Assembly (NCBI RefSeq): GCF_011050415.1
Contig: NZ_DRFS01000026.1
Span: 1-64,000, forward strand
DNA: 64,000 nucleotides
From: Halomonas sp.
GTDB taxonomy: Bacteria > Pseudomonadota > Gammaproteobacteria > Pseudomonadales > Halomonadaceae
Reading direction: 5' to 3'
Both the position numbers and the translations under genes were made by a program. Below, in pieces: positions 16,237 through 24,888 of this stretch (positions are counted from its first letter, which is position 1; every line of letters begins with the position of its first letter). The notes below the pieces were generated by a model that was given only the letters and a program-made list of their open reading frames with translations, was not told the origin of the DNA and made no database searches.

Positions 16237-17625
16237 TTAAAAAGGTGACCACAAAAACCATGCTGCCAACAACGGAATCGAGGTTACCAGAAACCGGCCG
16301 TTCCAGCGGTAGCCAATTCGCGTGGCGGGTACCCCAGTAAAGCGGGACAAAATCAGCATCGACGCAGTCATGGGCGATGACATCAGCGCCAACGCCCAGC
16401 CTACCATGAGCGACGAGCCGATTAGGGGCGGCGTCAGCCCCTCAATGGCTAACTGGGGCAGCAGGCCTACCAGGAGTGTCACCGTCACAATAGGATTAAC
16501 GCCAACCTGAGCAAGCCCCACCACCATTAGCATAGCCAGTACGGCATTAAAGGCGCCCCACTGGTTCAGTACGGTTAATAGCGGCGCCAACTGCTGAGTA
16601 TCCACCAGCCCAACGCATAAATGCCCCAGGTAGCCCGCTGCCCCCAGCACCACGATCTCATTGGCACTGGGGGAAAGCAGCCAGGGCAACTGGCGATTAA
16701 CCGCGCTAACGGCGGCTGGCAGCCCACCATAACCAAGCCTGCGCCGCTGCCAGGCAAGCCAAATCAACGCCGCCGTGGGCGCGCCTAACAGTGCGGCGAT
16801 GGGTAAACGCAGTTCTAACAGCCAGGCAAGACTAAACACCAGCGCCACGATGCCCATCAGCAGCACACTAAACTGGCCTAACGGGCGTAACGAAGGAGGT
16901 GCTAGCTGAGCTTTACTCGCAGGTGGATGTGGCCCGGTCACAAAATCCACCGCCCAACCGGCTAGAAAAATCAGCGCTGCAGCGCCCAAAATATAGGGCG
17001 CAAGCTCAAGCCAAGTGACCTGGGGAAGGCTCGACAGCACAACGGCAACACCAATACCCATGGGCGAAATAAGCGGCGCCAGGGAAAACCCACGCAGCAG
17101 CGCCAGCATCATGCGCCGCTGACGGGCTTCACGAACCCAGGCGCGGCCCTGGGCGGCATCCAGGGTGTTACTCTTTTCGATCATCCCAGCAAACAGATTT
17201 AGCACGCCAATATTGAGAATGATGCCAAACAGCGCCGAGCCTGATGACAGAATCGGGTAACGGCGGCTGGGCGGTTGAAGCAGCATGCTTTGTCCGCAGC
17301 GGCGCACCAAGCGGGAACGATAGGCAGGTAGGCGCAGCATACTCAGCGCCACCACAAAGGTAGCAAAAAAAGCAAAGCGTCCGCTGGCATCAAAGAGTAG
17401 TTGAGCTGGGTTTGGCGAGCGCCAAAGTGCGAGTAGCGTCAACACGCCCGCCACCAGCAGTAGCCCTTTGGCCATACGGGTAAGCTGACCCGCCAGTGAA
17501 GATAGATAGAGCACCAGCGCCACGATGCCGACCGCCTGCCAAAACAGGCTGCCGACCACCAGATGAAACAGGGTTGCCAGGGTGACCAGCAGCAGTAGCG
17601 AGACCCGCAGGCGGGCTTTACTCAC
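16237..17625 (-). CDS. Unidentified polytopic membrane protein, transporter-like
   Basis: A 462-residue protein with about twelve hydrophobic segments. Two related halves each contain a segment breaking around Pro or Ser: APLISPMGIGVAVVLSSLP (about 185-203) and VNPIVTVTLLVGLLPQL followed by LMSSPMTASMLI near the C-terminus. This recalls the ion-transporter superfamily (ArsB/NhaD/DASS-like), but I cannot place it in a named family. It begins at GTG, overlapping the stop of the thioesterase gene by 4 bp, as the last of four coupled genes. That linkage suggests import or export of the acid, or a product, handled by the ligase and dehydrogenase. Confidence 0.75.
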   Translation of the reverse strand: MSKARLRVSLLLLVTLATLFHLVVGSLFWQAVGIVALVLYLSSLAGQLTRMAKGLLLVAGVLTLLALWRSPNPAQLLFDASGRFAFFATFVVALSMLRLPAYRSRLVRRCGQSMLLQPPSRRYPILSSGSALFGIILNIGVLNLFAGMIEKSNTLDAAQGRAWVREARQRRMMLALLRGFSLAPLISPMGIGVAVVLSSLPQVTWLELAPYILGAAALIFLAGWAVDFVTGPHPPASKAQLAPPSLRPLGQFSVLLMGIVALVFSLAWLLELRLPIAALLGAPTAALIWLAWQRRRLGYGGLPAAVSAVNRQLPWLLSPSANEIVVLGAAGYLGHLCVGLVDTQQLAPLLTVLNQWGAFNAVLAMLMVVGLAQVGVNPIVTVTLLVGLLPQLAIEGLTPPLIGSSLMVGWALALMSSPMTASMLILSRFTGVPATRIGYRWNGRFLVTSIPLLAAWFLWSPF

Positions 17626-18092
17626 TCAGCGGGCTCTCCAGGGTTGCTTTGCGGAAATCCCTCAGAAGATTCACTGCCACTGCGGCGCCGAAACGCCCCT
17701 TCACCCATGGCCACTAAATTGCCCTGTTCATCGACAATTTCACCGCTCGTCATATAGGTTTTCTGCCCGCCCCCACGCAGCGTGCCCGTTGCTCTTAATA
17801 CGCCTTGCCGGGCGGGGCCAACAAAGGTAGTGGTCAGTGACAGCGTCATCCCTCGGCGAATATTGCCCGGCACATCACAGTGCAGGCCTGCTAAGCTCAG
17901 AGCACTGTCCAACATCGAAGCCAATACGCCACCGTGAACATTGCCGCTGCGGTTTAAGTGCTTGGGTTCAATAGTCAGCTCAACCACGGCGCGGTCTTGC
18001 TGCCACTCCACTACTCGCATACCTAACAACTCGTGATAGCCCATAAGCGCCTGTTGAGACGTATCTGGAGTATCTACTTGCGAAGGGTTCAT
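17622..18092 (-). CDS. PaaI-type hotdog thioesterase
   Basis: A 156-residue hotdog-fold protein. The segment NRSGNVHGGVLASMLDSALSLAG contains the HGG of the PaaI/4HBT family and the acidic residue that serves as base. Such enzymes release CoA from dead-end aryl- or acyl-CoA esters and protect the CoA pool. It overlaps the ligase stop by 4 bp (ATGA) and the next gene by 4 bp, so it is translated within the same operon. The specific thioester is unknown. Confidence 0.87.
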   Translation of the reverse strand: MNPSQVDTPDTSQQALMGYHELLGMRVVEWQQDRAVVELTIEPKHLNRSGNVHGGVLASMLDSALSLAGLHCDVPGNIRRGMTLSLTTTFVGPARQGVLRATGTLRGGGQKTYMTSGEIVDEQGNLVAMGEGAFRRRSGSESSEGFPQSNPGEPAE

Positions 18093-19690
18093 GAGTCGCG
18101 CTCCTGCTGGGCTAAATCCCGCAGCCGCCCTTTTAGTATTTTACCGCTGGCGGTGGAAGGTAAGTTATCCATTAAGACAATTTGGGTGGGCCGCTTATAG
18201 GGTGCCAGCCGCTCGGCGATAAATGCTTTTAACTCCGCCATATCAACGTCAACCCCCGGCTCGCACTGCAAAAAGGCGACCACTTCTTCGTTACCAGCGA
18301 TTTGGCGACCAACCACAGCAGTAAGCGTAACAGCGGGATGTTCATTGATAACCGCTTCCACATCCGGTGGGTAGATATTGAAGCCCGAGCGAATAATCAG
18401 CTCCTTGCTACGCCCCACAATATAGAGCTGATCGTCGTGATCGAGTTTGGCGATATCGCCGGTATTGAGCCAACCCTCTTCGGTTAGCGTGGCGCGGGTA
18501 GCTTCCGGCTGGCGGAAGTAGCCTTTCATAATATTAGGGCCGCGCACCCATAGCTCACCCACCTCATCGCCGGGCTGCTCGGAACTGCCGCTATCGCCCA
18601 GAGGCTCCAGGCGGTACTCAAGCAGCGGCAACACCTTGCCAACGGTACTGTTGCTATGGCGGTCATCAATGCGGGTTTGGCTAATGGTGGGGCTGGCCTC
18701 CGTTAAGCCATAGCCGTTATGCAGGGTCAGACCAAAGACCGCTTCCACTCGATTCTTGGTATCGCTATCCAGCGGTGAACCACCTGCTGAAATATAAATA
18801 AGCTCAGGCGCTTCCAAGGGGCACTGCTCGCGTTTTAAAAACTCTAGCGCCCGGGCATACATGGCGGGTACGCCCTGGAGCACGGTAATTCGCTCCTGCT
18901 TTAACGTTTCCAGCATCTGCGCTGCCTCGAAACGCGGCACGGTGTACAGGCAGGCGCCATTATAGAGCGACCCCATACAGACCGAGGAAAGCCCAAACAC
19001 ATGGGACATCGGCAGCACGCCATAGACCCGCTGCCCCCGGCTTAAATGGCGCATGCCACCCGAAATCGAAGCGATGTAGAGAATGCCACGGTGAGTCAGC
19101 ATCACCCCTTTGGGTGTTCCGGTAGTGCCTGAGGTGTAAATCATAGCCGCTACCTGCTCGGCGCCGCTGGCGACTACCGGTTCGGGTTCGCTCTCAAACA
19201 GCGGTGAAATCGCCAGACCTCCTAACTGAGGGTGCTGGTAGCGGTCGGCGGCGTGGCGCTCGGCGTGCTGGCACGCCTCTGGCGAGGCATCGCAGGTATA
19301 AAAAACGCGCCTGGGCAGGCAGTTGCCCTGAATCAAATCCACTTCCTGGGCGGAGAGGCGCGAATTCACAATCGCCACCCATACATCCAGCTCGCCAGCG
19401 GCCAACAGCAGCACGACCAGCGCGCGGCAGTTTTCGCTCACCGTCATTATCCGGTCGCCAGGGCGAATGCCCATCGCGCTTAACCAATTGCAGGCGGCAT
19501 GTATCTCCTGACCAAGCTCCGCGTAGCTCCAGCGCACATCGCCATCTACGATGGCAGGCTGATCACCCATTCGTTTGGCATTTTCAAGTACGCGGGTGCT
19601 AAGCCGCTCGGGAAGCTCAGCCACCAGTTCGCTGGCAAGGCGGCCAAAAATAGTTTCGTCCGGCGCTTGATAAGGAACCGACAAAGCCAT
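18089..19690 (-). CDS. Acyl-CoA synthetase (AMP-forming, class I)
   Basis: A 533-residue ANL superfamily ligase. The P-loop-like motif MIYTSGTTGTPKGVMLTH, the A5 motif NGYGLTEASPTIS, the TGDIAKLD motif, and the C-terminal PSTASGKILKGRLRDL with the catalytic lysine are all present. It activates a carboxylic acid to its CoA ester with ATP. Sequence alone does not separate medium/long-chain fatty acids from aryl or branched acids. The gene overlaps the upstream dehydrogenase stop by 1 bp (TAATG) and the thioesterase start by 4 bp. Confidence 0.92.
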   Translation of the reverse strand: MALSVPYQAPDETIFGRLASELVAELPERLSTRVLENAKRMGDQPAIVDGDVRWSYAELGQEIHAACNWLSAMGIRPGDRIMTVSENCRALVVLLLAAGELDVWVAIVNSRLSAQEVDLIQGNCLPRRVFYTCDASPEACQHAERHAADRYQHPQLGGLAISPLFESEPEPVVASGAEQVAAMIYTSGTTGTPKGVMLTHRGILYIASISGGMRHLSRGQRVYGVLPMSHVFGLSSVCMGSLYNGACLYTVPRFEAAQMLETLKQERITVLQGVPAMYARALEFLKREQCPLEAPELIYISAGGSPLDSDTKNRVEAVFGLTLHNGYGLTEASPTISQTRIDDRHSNSTVGKVLPLLEYRLEPLGDSGSSEQPGDEVGELWVRGPNIMKGYFRQPEATRATLTEEGWLNTGDIAKLDHDDQLYIVGRSKELIIRSGFNIYPPDVEAVINEHPAVTLTAVVGRQIAGNEEVVAFLQCEPGVDVDMAELKAFIAERLAPYKRPTQIVLMDNLPSTASGKILKGRLRDLAQQERDS

Positions 19691-20841
19691 TAGGACGCCT
19701 CCCGCACCATATTTCGGGCGATGACGATTTGTTGAATCTGGGTAGTACCTTCGTAAATGCGGAAGAGCCGCACATCACGATAGAAACGCTCAACGGCATA
19801 CTCAGACATATAGCCAGCACCTCCGTGAACCTGCACGGCGCGATCCGCTACGCGACCCACCATCTCAGCGCAGAACAGCTTGCAGCAGGAGGCCAGGGTC
19901 GAGACGTGTTCACCCTCATCTTTGCGCCGCGCAGCATCCATCACCATGGTTTTGCCTGCATAGGCCTCGGTTTTGCTGTCTGCCAGCATGGCTTGAATCA
20001 ACTGATGCTCAGCAAGGGCAGCACCAAACTGCTTACGCTCCATGGTGTAGCGCAATGACTCTTCCACTAAGCGCTCGGCCACGCCAACGCACACAGCAGA
20101 AATATGCAGCCGACCACGATCGAGTACCTTCATAGCGGTTTTAAAGCCTTGGCCCTCTTTTCCGCCAATAATATTTTCAGCAGGCACTCGGCAGTTGTCG
20201 AAAATAATATCGCAGGTATGGGCGCCCTTCTGGCCCATCTTATTATCCGCAGGGCCGCGAATTAGCCCAGGGGTGTCACCTTCAACAATAAACGCAGAGA
20301 TGCCGCCCGCGCCTTTATTGTTAGGATCAGTGCGCGCCATCACGGTAAATAGATCCGCTTCGGGACCGTTGGTGATATAGCGTTTGGTACCGTTCAAAAT
20401 ATAGTGGTCGCCATCATGCACTGCGGTCGTCCGCAGGCTGGCAGCATCTGAGCCTGAATCCGGTTCGGTCAGGCAGAACGAGCTTAGAATCTCTCCCGTC
20501 GCCAGCCGAGGAACATACTTGGCTTTCTGCTCGTCGGTGCCATCAATCAAAATGCCCTGGGCACCAATACCGTTGTTGGTACCAAACACCGAGCGAAAGG
20601 CGGGCGACGTTTTACCGATTTCCATTGCCACCAGCGCTTCTTCTTCCATGGTTAATCCAAGGCCGCCGTACTCCTCCGGGATCGATAGCCCAAAAAGCCC
20701 CATTTCTTTCATTTCGGCGAGAATTTCCGGTGGCACCGCATCCTCTTCTGCTAAGCGCGCCTCGTTAGGAATCAAGCGCTCACGGACAAAACGGGCGATA
20801 GTATCGACAAGCTGGTTAATCAATTCGGGATCGCGAATCAT
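19690..20841 (-). CDS. Acyl-CoA dehydrogenase, canonical type
   Basis: A 383-residue acyl-CoA dehydrogenase with intact motifs: FCLTEPDSGSDAASLRT near 126-142, ERKQFGAALAEHQLIQ, and a C-terminal IYEGTTQIQQIVIARNM holding the catalytic glutamate. The start at 20841 is preferred because AGGAG lies seven bases upstream; an in-frame start 18 bases earlier lacks a site. It heads the coupled operon dehydrogenase-ligase-thioesterase-membrane protein and is divergent from the 3-hydroxyacyl-CoA dehydrogenase gene across a 260-bp control region. Electrons probably go to the EtfAB encoded downstream. Confidence 0.93.
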   Translation of the reverse strand: MIRDPELINQLVDTIARFVRERLIPNEARLAEEDAVPPEILAEMKEMGLFGLSIPEEYGGLGLTMEEEALVAMEIGKTSPAFRSVFGTNNGIGAQGILIDGTDEQKAKYVPRLATGEILSSFCLTEPDSGSDAASLRTTAVHDGDHYILNGTKRYITNGPEADLFTVMARTDPNNKGAGGISAFIVEGDTPGLIRGPADNKMGQKGAHTCDIIFDNCRVPAENIIGGKEGQGFKTAMKVLDRGRLHISAVCVGVAERLVEESLRYTMERKQFGAALAEHQLIQAMLADSKTEAYAGKTMVMDAARRKDEGEHVSTLASCCKLFCAEMVGRVADRAVQVHGGAGYMSEYAVERFYRDVRLFRIYEGTTQIQQIVIARNMVREAS

Positions 20842-21044
20842 GACGGCTCCTGGTGGCAAGGTATTTTTTATCGTTAGAGTGTGTTGTTCGCACTGTTATT
20901 AGAAATGAAGTGCTATTAGATAGCGCTAATCAGCCGGTTTACGTTAGGCACAAACGCCCCATTCCGCCCTGCAAAATTAGCGTCTGCATTGCTTGTCAGG
21001 CACTTTTGCATAGCCTAGGATGGCAGTCAATAATTGAAACACTA

Positions 21045-21059
21045 TTCTGCAATGCAGAA
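21045..21059. promoter_or_regulatory. Perfect dyad TTCTGCA-A-TGCAGAA, candidate IclR operator
   Basis: A 15-bp perfect palindrome in the divergent control region, 43 bp before the 3-hydroxyacyl-CoA dehydrogenase start. Size and symmetry match IclR-family operators, and an IclR gene lies downstream at 23961. A related half-site (GTCTGCATTGC) occurs about 60 bp away, and TGCAGAA occurs again before the TRAP operon near 6893. Binding is inferred. Confidence 0.45.
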
Positions 21060-21101
21060 CAAGACGCACTAAAGAACCCATTTACAGAGAGGATTTAGCG
21101 T

Positions 21102-22625
21102 ATGTCTAATGAATCAACACCTTCGCCTTTCACCACGCTGGGTATTGTCGGCACGGGTGCCATGGGCCGTGGCATCGCGCAACTGGCAGCCCAAGCAGGC
21201 CTAACAGTCATGCTATTCGATGTTAAAGAGGGTGCTGTAAAAGAAGCCAAAACGTTTATTAATGGCCTATGGGAGAGAAGTGCGGAGAAGCAGCGCATCA
21301 CTAAAGAGCAGGCGCAGCAGTATAGTGAGCAGTTGATAGAAGCAAGCGAACTCGCCGCCCTCGCCCCCTGCGATATCGTCGTGGAAGCCATTGTCGAGAA
21401 GCTTGAGGCCAAGCAGGGTCTATTCAGTGACTTAGAAGCGATCGTTAGCCAGCAGACGGTGTTAGCGACCAATACTTCTTCGCTATCGGTCACCGCTATT
21501 GCCGCCACCTGCCAGCATCCCGAGCGGGTTATCGGCTTTCACTTCTTTAACCCCGTGCCGCTAATGAAAATTGCCGAGGTTATTCCTGGGCTACGCACCG
21601 CCGATGAGATTACTCAGCGGGTTAATGCCCTGGGCAACGCCATGGGCCACTTTACTGCTCAGGCAACCGACACACCTGGCTTTCTGGTCAACCACGCCGG
21701 GCGCGCCTTCGGCACCGAAGCGCTGCGGATTTTAGGCGAAAGCGTTGCTGACCCGGCAACCATTGACCGCATTATGGTCGATCAAGGCGGGTTCAGAATG
21801 GGGCCCTTTACCCTGTTGGATCTTACCGGTTTGGATGTTTCCCACGCCGTGATGGAGTCGGTTTATCATCAGTATTATGAGGAGCCGCGCTTTCGCCCCT
21901 CCCCATTAACGCGGCAAAGATTGGCCGCAGGCTTGTTAGGACGCAAAACAGGCGAAGGTTTTTACCGCTATGTGGAAGGCAAGCAGCAAATGCCCGATGA
22001 GCCTGTCATCGCTGCTGTGGATCCATGCCCGGTGTGGATCAGCCAGGATGATCTAGAAAGTGCTAAAGCGCTCACTGCATTAGTAAATGCGGCGGGCTGG
22101 CCGTTAGAAACCGGCGCGCAGCCTAGTGAACAAGCGCTCTGCCTGCTGACGCCTTTTGGCGAAGACGCTACCAGCTGCGCCCTGCGCCAGGGGCTAGATA
22201 CCAAACAGTGCGTGGCCGTGGATATGCTCGCTGGGCTCGATAAACGCCGCAGCCTAATGACCACACCGCTTACCCAAAATACCTTTATTCAAGCAGCGCA
22301 AAGCCTACTCAATCAAGACGGCACCCCGGTGAGCACGCTTCAAGATAGCAACGGCTTTGTGCTTCAGCGGGTAATTGCCTGCATCGTTAACGTGGGTGCC
22401 GACATTGCCCAGCAAGGGGTTGCTGAACCCGCCACTATCGACCGGGCGGTTGAACTTGGCCTGGGCTACCCCTTTGGGCCACTACGCATGGGCGACCATT
22501 ACGGCGCCAACCGCATTATGACGATACTGACCAACCTGCTTGAGGCCACCGGTGACCCACGTTACCGCCCTAGCTCATGGCTACGCCGCCGCGCCGCGCT
22601 GCAAATGTCGCTAACCACTGGTTAA
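21102..22625 (+). CDS. 3-hydroxyacyl-CoA dehydrogenase (PaaH-like)
   Basis: A 507-residue NAD-dependent dehydrogenase. The Rossmann domain opens with GIVGTGAMGRGIAQLAAQAG (about 14-33), with an intact glycine motif; HFFNPVPLMKIAEVIPG contains the catalytic histidine, and the first C-terminal domain covers about 185-285. A second dehydrogenase C-domain copy (about 405-500, with ELGLGYPFGPLRMGD) gives the length typical of PaaH-type enzymes, which lack a crotonase domain. It could supply the activity missing from the degenerate fusion at 10313-11725. AGAGAGGA lies before the ATG. It is followed 21 bp later by a thiolase. Confidence 0.92.
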   Translation: MSNESTPSPFTTLGIVGTGAMGRGIAQLAAQAGLTVMLFDVKEGAVKEAKTFINGLWERSAEKQRITKEQAQQYSEQLIEASELAALAPCDIVVEAIVEKLEAKQGLFSDLEAIVSQQTVLATNTSSLSVTAIAATCQHPERVIGFHFFNPVPLMKIAEVIPGLRTADEITQRVNALGNAMGHFTAQATDTPGFLVNHAGRAFGTEALRILGESVADPATIDRIMVDQGGFRMGPFTLLDLTGLDVSHAVMESVYHQYYEEPRFRPSPLTRQRLAAGLLGRKTGEGFYRYVEGKQQMPDEPVIAAVDPCPVWISQDDLESAKALTALVNAAGWPLETGAQPSEQALCLLTPFGEDATSCALRQGLDTKQCVAVDMLAGLDKRRSLMTTPLTQNTFIQAAQSLLNQDGTPVSTLQDSNGFVLQRVIACIVNVGADIAQQGVAEPATIDRAVELGLGYPFGPLRMGDHYGANRIMTILTNLLEATGDPRYRPSSWLRRRAALQMSLTTG

Positions 22626-22646
22626 AAAACAACAAGGAGAACACTT

Positions 22647-23855
22647 ATGCAAGACGCCTATATTTACGACGGTTTACGCACCCCCTTTGGTCGCCACGGC
22701 GGCAGCTTAGCGGCTATTCGTCCCGATGAACTGCTGGGCTTAACGCTTAAAGCATTGGTAGCCCGCAACCCCTTTGCGCCGGAAAGCTATGAGGAGGTGC
22801 TGGCAGGCTGTACTAATCAGGCAGGCGAAGACTCCCGTAACGTGGCTCGTCACGGTGCTCTCCTCGCTGGCCTGCCTATTGAAGTAGCCGGGCAAACCGT
22901 CAACCGACTCTGCGGCAGCGGCTTAGCGGCGATGATGGATGCCGCCCGGTCAGCTCGACTGGGCGAAGGCGAACTATTCCTAGCCGGTGGCGTGGAGTCG
23001 ATGTCACGCGCACCCTATGTATTAGGTAAAGCAGACTCTCCTTTTGCTCGCAATCAGCCAATGTTTGACACGGTGATTGGCTCGCGCTTTCCCAACCCCA
23101 GGATTGCCAAAGAGTACGGCAGCCACAGCATGCCAGAAACCGCCGACAACATTGCCCACGACCTGAATATTGGCCGCGACGCTAGCGATGCCTTTGCCGC
23201 CCGCTCCCAGGCCCGCTACGCCAAAGCGCTGGCCACAGGTTTTTACGACGGCGAAATGTTTGGCGTTGAGGTGCCCCAAGGGCGCAAACAGCCACCATTA
23301 TTGGTAGATAAAGACGAGCATCCACGACCACAAAGCACCGAAGATAAGCTGGCCAAATTAGGCGCACTATTTGAGGGCGGCGTGGTGACCGCAGGCAACG
23401 CATCAGGCCTCAATGACGGCGCCGCTGCTTTAATTGTAGGCACCAAAGGTGCCGGCGAGCGTGTCGGCTCAACACCACGGGCGCGCATTGTCGCCAGCGC
23501 CGTTGCCGGTGTTGCGCCACGGGTAATGGGCTTGGGCCCGGTTCCCGCTTCGAAAAAGGCGCTTGCCCGTGCAGGGCTCACCCTTGAACAAATGGATGTG
23601 ATTGAAATTAACGAAGCCTTTGCCGTTCAGGTACTGGGCTGCGTACAGCAGCTGGGAATTTCCGTCGACGACACTCGCTTAAATGCTAACGGTGGTGCCA
23701 TTGCCATCGGCCACCCGCTGGGCGCCTCCGGCGCGCGCTTGGCATTGACGGCCTTACGTCAGTTAGAAGCCACTGGCGGCCGCTATGCACTGGTCACCAT
23801 GTGTATCGGTGTTGGTCAGGGCATCGCCACCATTATTGAGCGCCTGGATGGTTGA
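22647..23855 (+). CDS. Acetyl-CoA acyltransferase, 3-oxoadipyl-CoA thiolase-like
   Basis: A 402-residue thiolase. Cys89 in VNRLCGSGLAA is the nucleophile; the histidine of NANGGAIAIGHPLGASGAR and the second cysteine in MCIGVGQG complete the active site. The length and the opening (YDGLRTPFGRHGGSLA) resemble PaaJ/PcaF 3-oxoadipyl-CoA thiolases more than FadA, but substrate cannot be fixed this way. It ends the pathway by splitting a 3-oxoacyl-CoA to acetyl-CoA and a shorter acyl-CoA. AAGGAGAAC precedes the ATG. It forms a two-gene unit with the dehydrogenase. Confidence 0.92.
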   Translation: MQDAYIYDGLRTPFGRHGGSLAAIRPDELLGLTLKALVARNPFAPESYEEVLAGCTNQAGEDSRNVARHGALLAGLPIEVAGQTVNRLCGSGLAAMMDAARSARLGEGELFLAGGVESMSRAPYVLGKADSPFARNQPMFDTVIGSRFPNPRIAKEYGSHSMPETADNIAHDLNIGRDASDAFAARSQARYAKALATGFYDGEMFGVEVPQGRKQPPLLVDKDEHPRPQSTEDKLAKLGALFEGGVVTAGNASGLNDGAAALIVGTKGAGERVGSTPRARIVASAVAGVAPRVMGLGPVPASKKALARAGLTLEQMDVIEINEAFAVQVLGCVQQLGISVDDTRLNANGGAIAIGHPLGASGARLALTALRQLEATGGRYALVTMCIGVGQGIATIIERLDG

Positions 23856-23960
23856 GTTAATTTTATAACTGTCGCCGCTTCGTTAATGGGCACATAACAG
23901 CCGCGCCAAAGTAGATATGCGATACTTGGCGCCATAAGCCACCTATTGTTGGGACACTGA

Positions 23961-24782
23961 ATGCACCCCACCGACACTGATGCTGACGACCCGCAGCTGC
24001 CAGGAAAAGATCGTAACTTTGTCACCGCGCTGGCGAGAGGCTTAGAGCTGCTGCGTGCCTTTGGCGCTGGTGAAGAGTATTTAGGCAATGCCGAACTCTC
24101 CAAGCGCACCAATATCCCCCGCCCAACGGTCTCACGCTTGACCTATACCCTTACCCAGCTTGGCTATTTGCAGCACAACACTCATCTAGAGAAGTACCGC
24201 CTAGGCCCCGGCGTTTTGGCGCTGGGGTATCGCTTTCTCGCCAATATGGGCATTCGTGAAATTGCCCGCCCCCATCTGCAAAAATTCGCCGATGCCACTG
24301 ACTGCAACGTGAGCCTGGGCGGCGCCGACCGCAGCGATATGGTCTATCTTGAAACCTGCCATGGCCATGGCCCGCTTATCATTCGTTTGGATGCCGGCTC
24401 ACGGCTGCCCATTGCCACCTCGGCGATTGGCCGTGCCTGGCTATGTGGCTTATCCGAAGAACGTCGTCACCAGGTGCTTCAAGAATTGGCCGAAGTTTAT
24501 GGCAATGAATGGCCGCGTTATGAAATAGGCATTCAACAGAGCTTGAAAGATTATGCTCAATACGGTTTTTGTCTTTCTGAGCAAGACTGGCAACGCGATA
24601 TTAGCGCAGTGGCCATGCCATTGATCTTAGAAGACGGTGCGGAAGTGATGGCGATAAATTGTGGTGGCTCCAGCCTGCGCCTGGATCACGACCGCTTGGT
24701 TAACAATTTAGGCCCGCGGCTCCAAGAAGTCGCGAATCAGATAAAGCAGGAATTGGCACCCAGATATCGTTCTGGAAGATAG
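23961..24782 (+). CDS. IclR family transcriptional regulator
   Basis: A 273-residue regulator. A winged helix-turn-helix lies at about 22-82 (AELSKRTNIPRPTVSRLTYTLTQLGYL), and the IclR effector-binding domain follows (about 95-265, with ATSAIGRAWLCGL and AVAMPLILEDGAEVMAINCGG). Residues 1-20 are a short acidic extension. IclR proteins commonly control local aromatic or short-acid catabolism. It probably governs the neighbouring acyl-CoA genes; the dyad at 21045 is a candidate site. The start context shows no strong Shine-Dalgarno sequence. Confidence 0.9.
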   Translation: MHPTDTDADDPQLPGKDRNFVTALARGLELLRAFGAGEEYLGNAELSKRTNIPRPTVSRLTYTLTQLGYLQHNTHLEKYRLGPGVLALGYRFLANMGIREIARPHLQKFADATDCNVSLGGADRSDMVYLETCHGHGPLIIRLDAGSRLPIATSAIGRAWLCGLSEERRHQVLQELAEVYGNEWPRYEIGIQQSLKDYAQYGFCLSEQDWQRDISAVAMPLILEDGAEVMAINCGGSSLRLDHDRLVNNLGPRLQEVANQIKQELAPRYRSGR

Positions 24783-24888
24783 CCTGGAGCTAGGAAGACT
24801 TTAACTAACGCCCGTTTGAATGCATCATAGTCCTCTAAACAAGCGCATTGATACTATTCATCAATACTATTAGCGCCAAGGAGTGGGG

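Noticed and set aside
16010-16240. A 76-codon open frame on the plus strand over the intergenic palindromes
   Set aside because: It is produced by the nested inverted repeat, has no ribosome-binding site and no recognisable domain.
20853-21098. An 81-codon open frame in the divergent control region
   Set aside because: It overlaps the start of the minus-strand dehydrogenase gene and the proposed operator, with no family resemblance.
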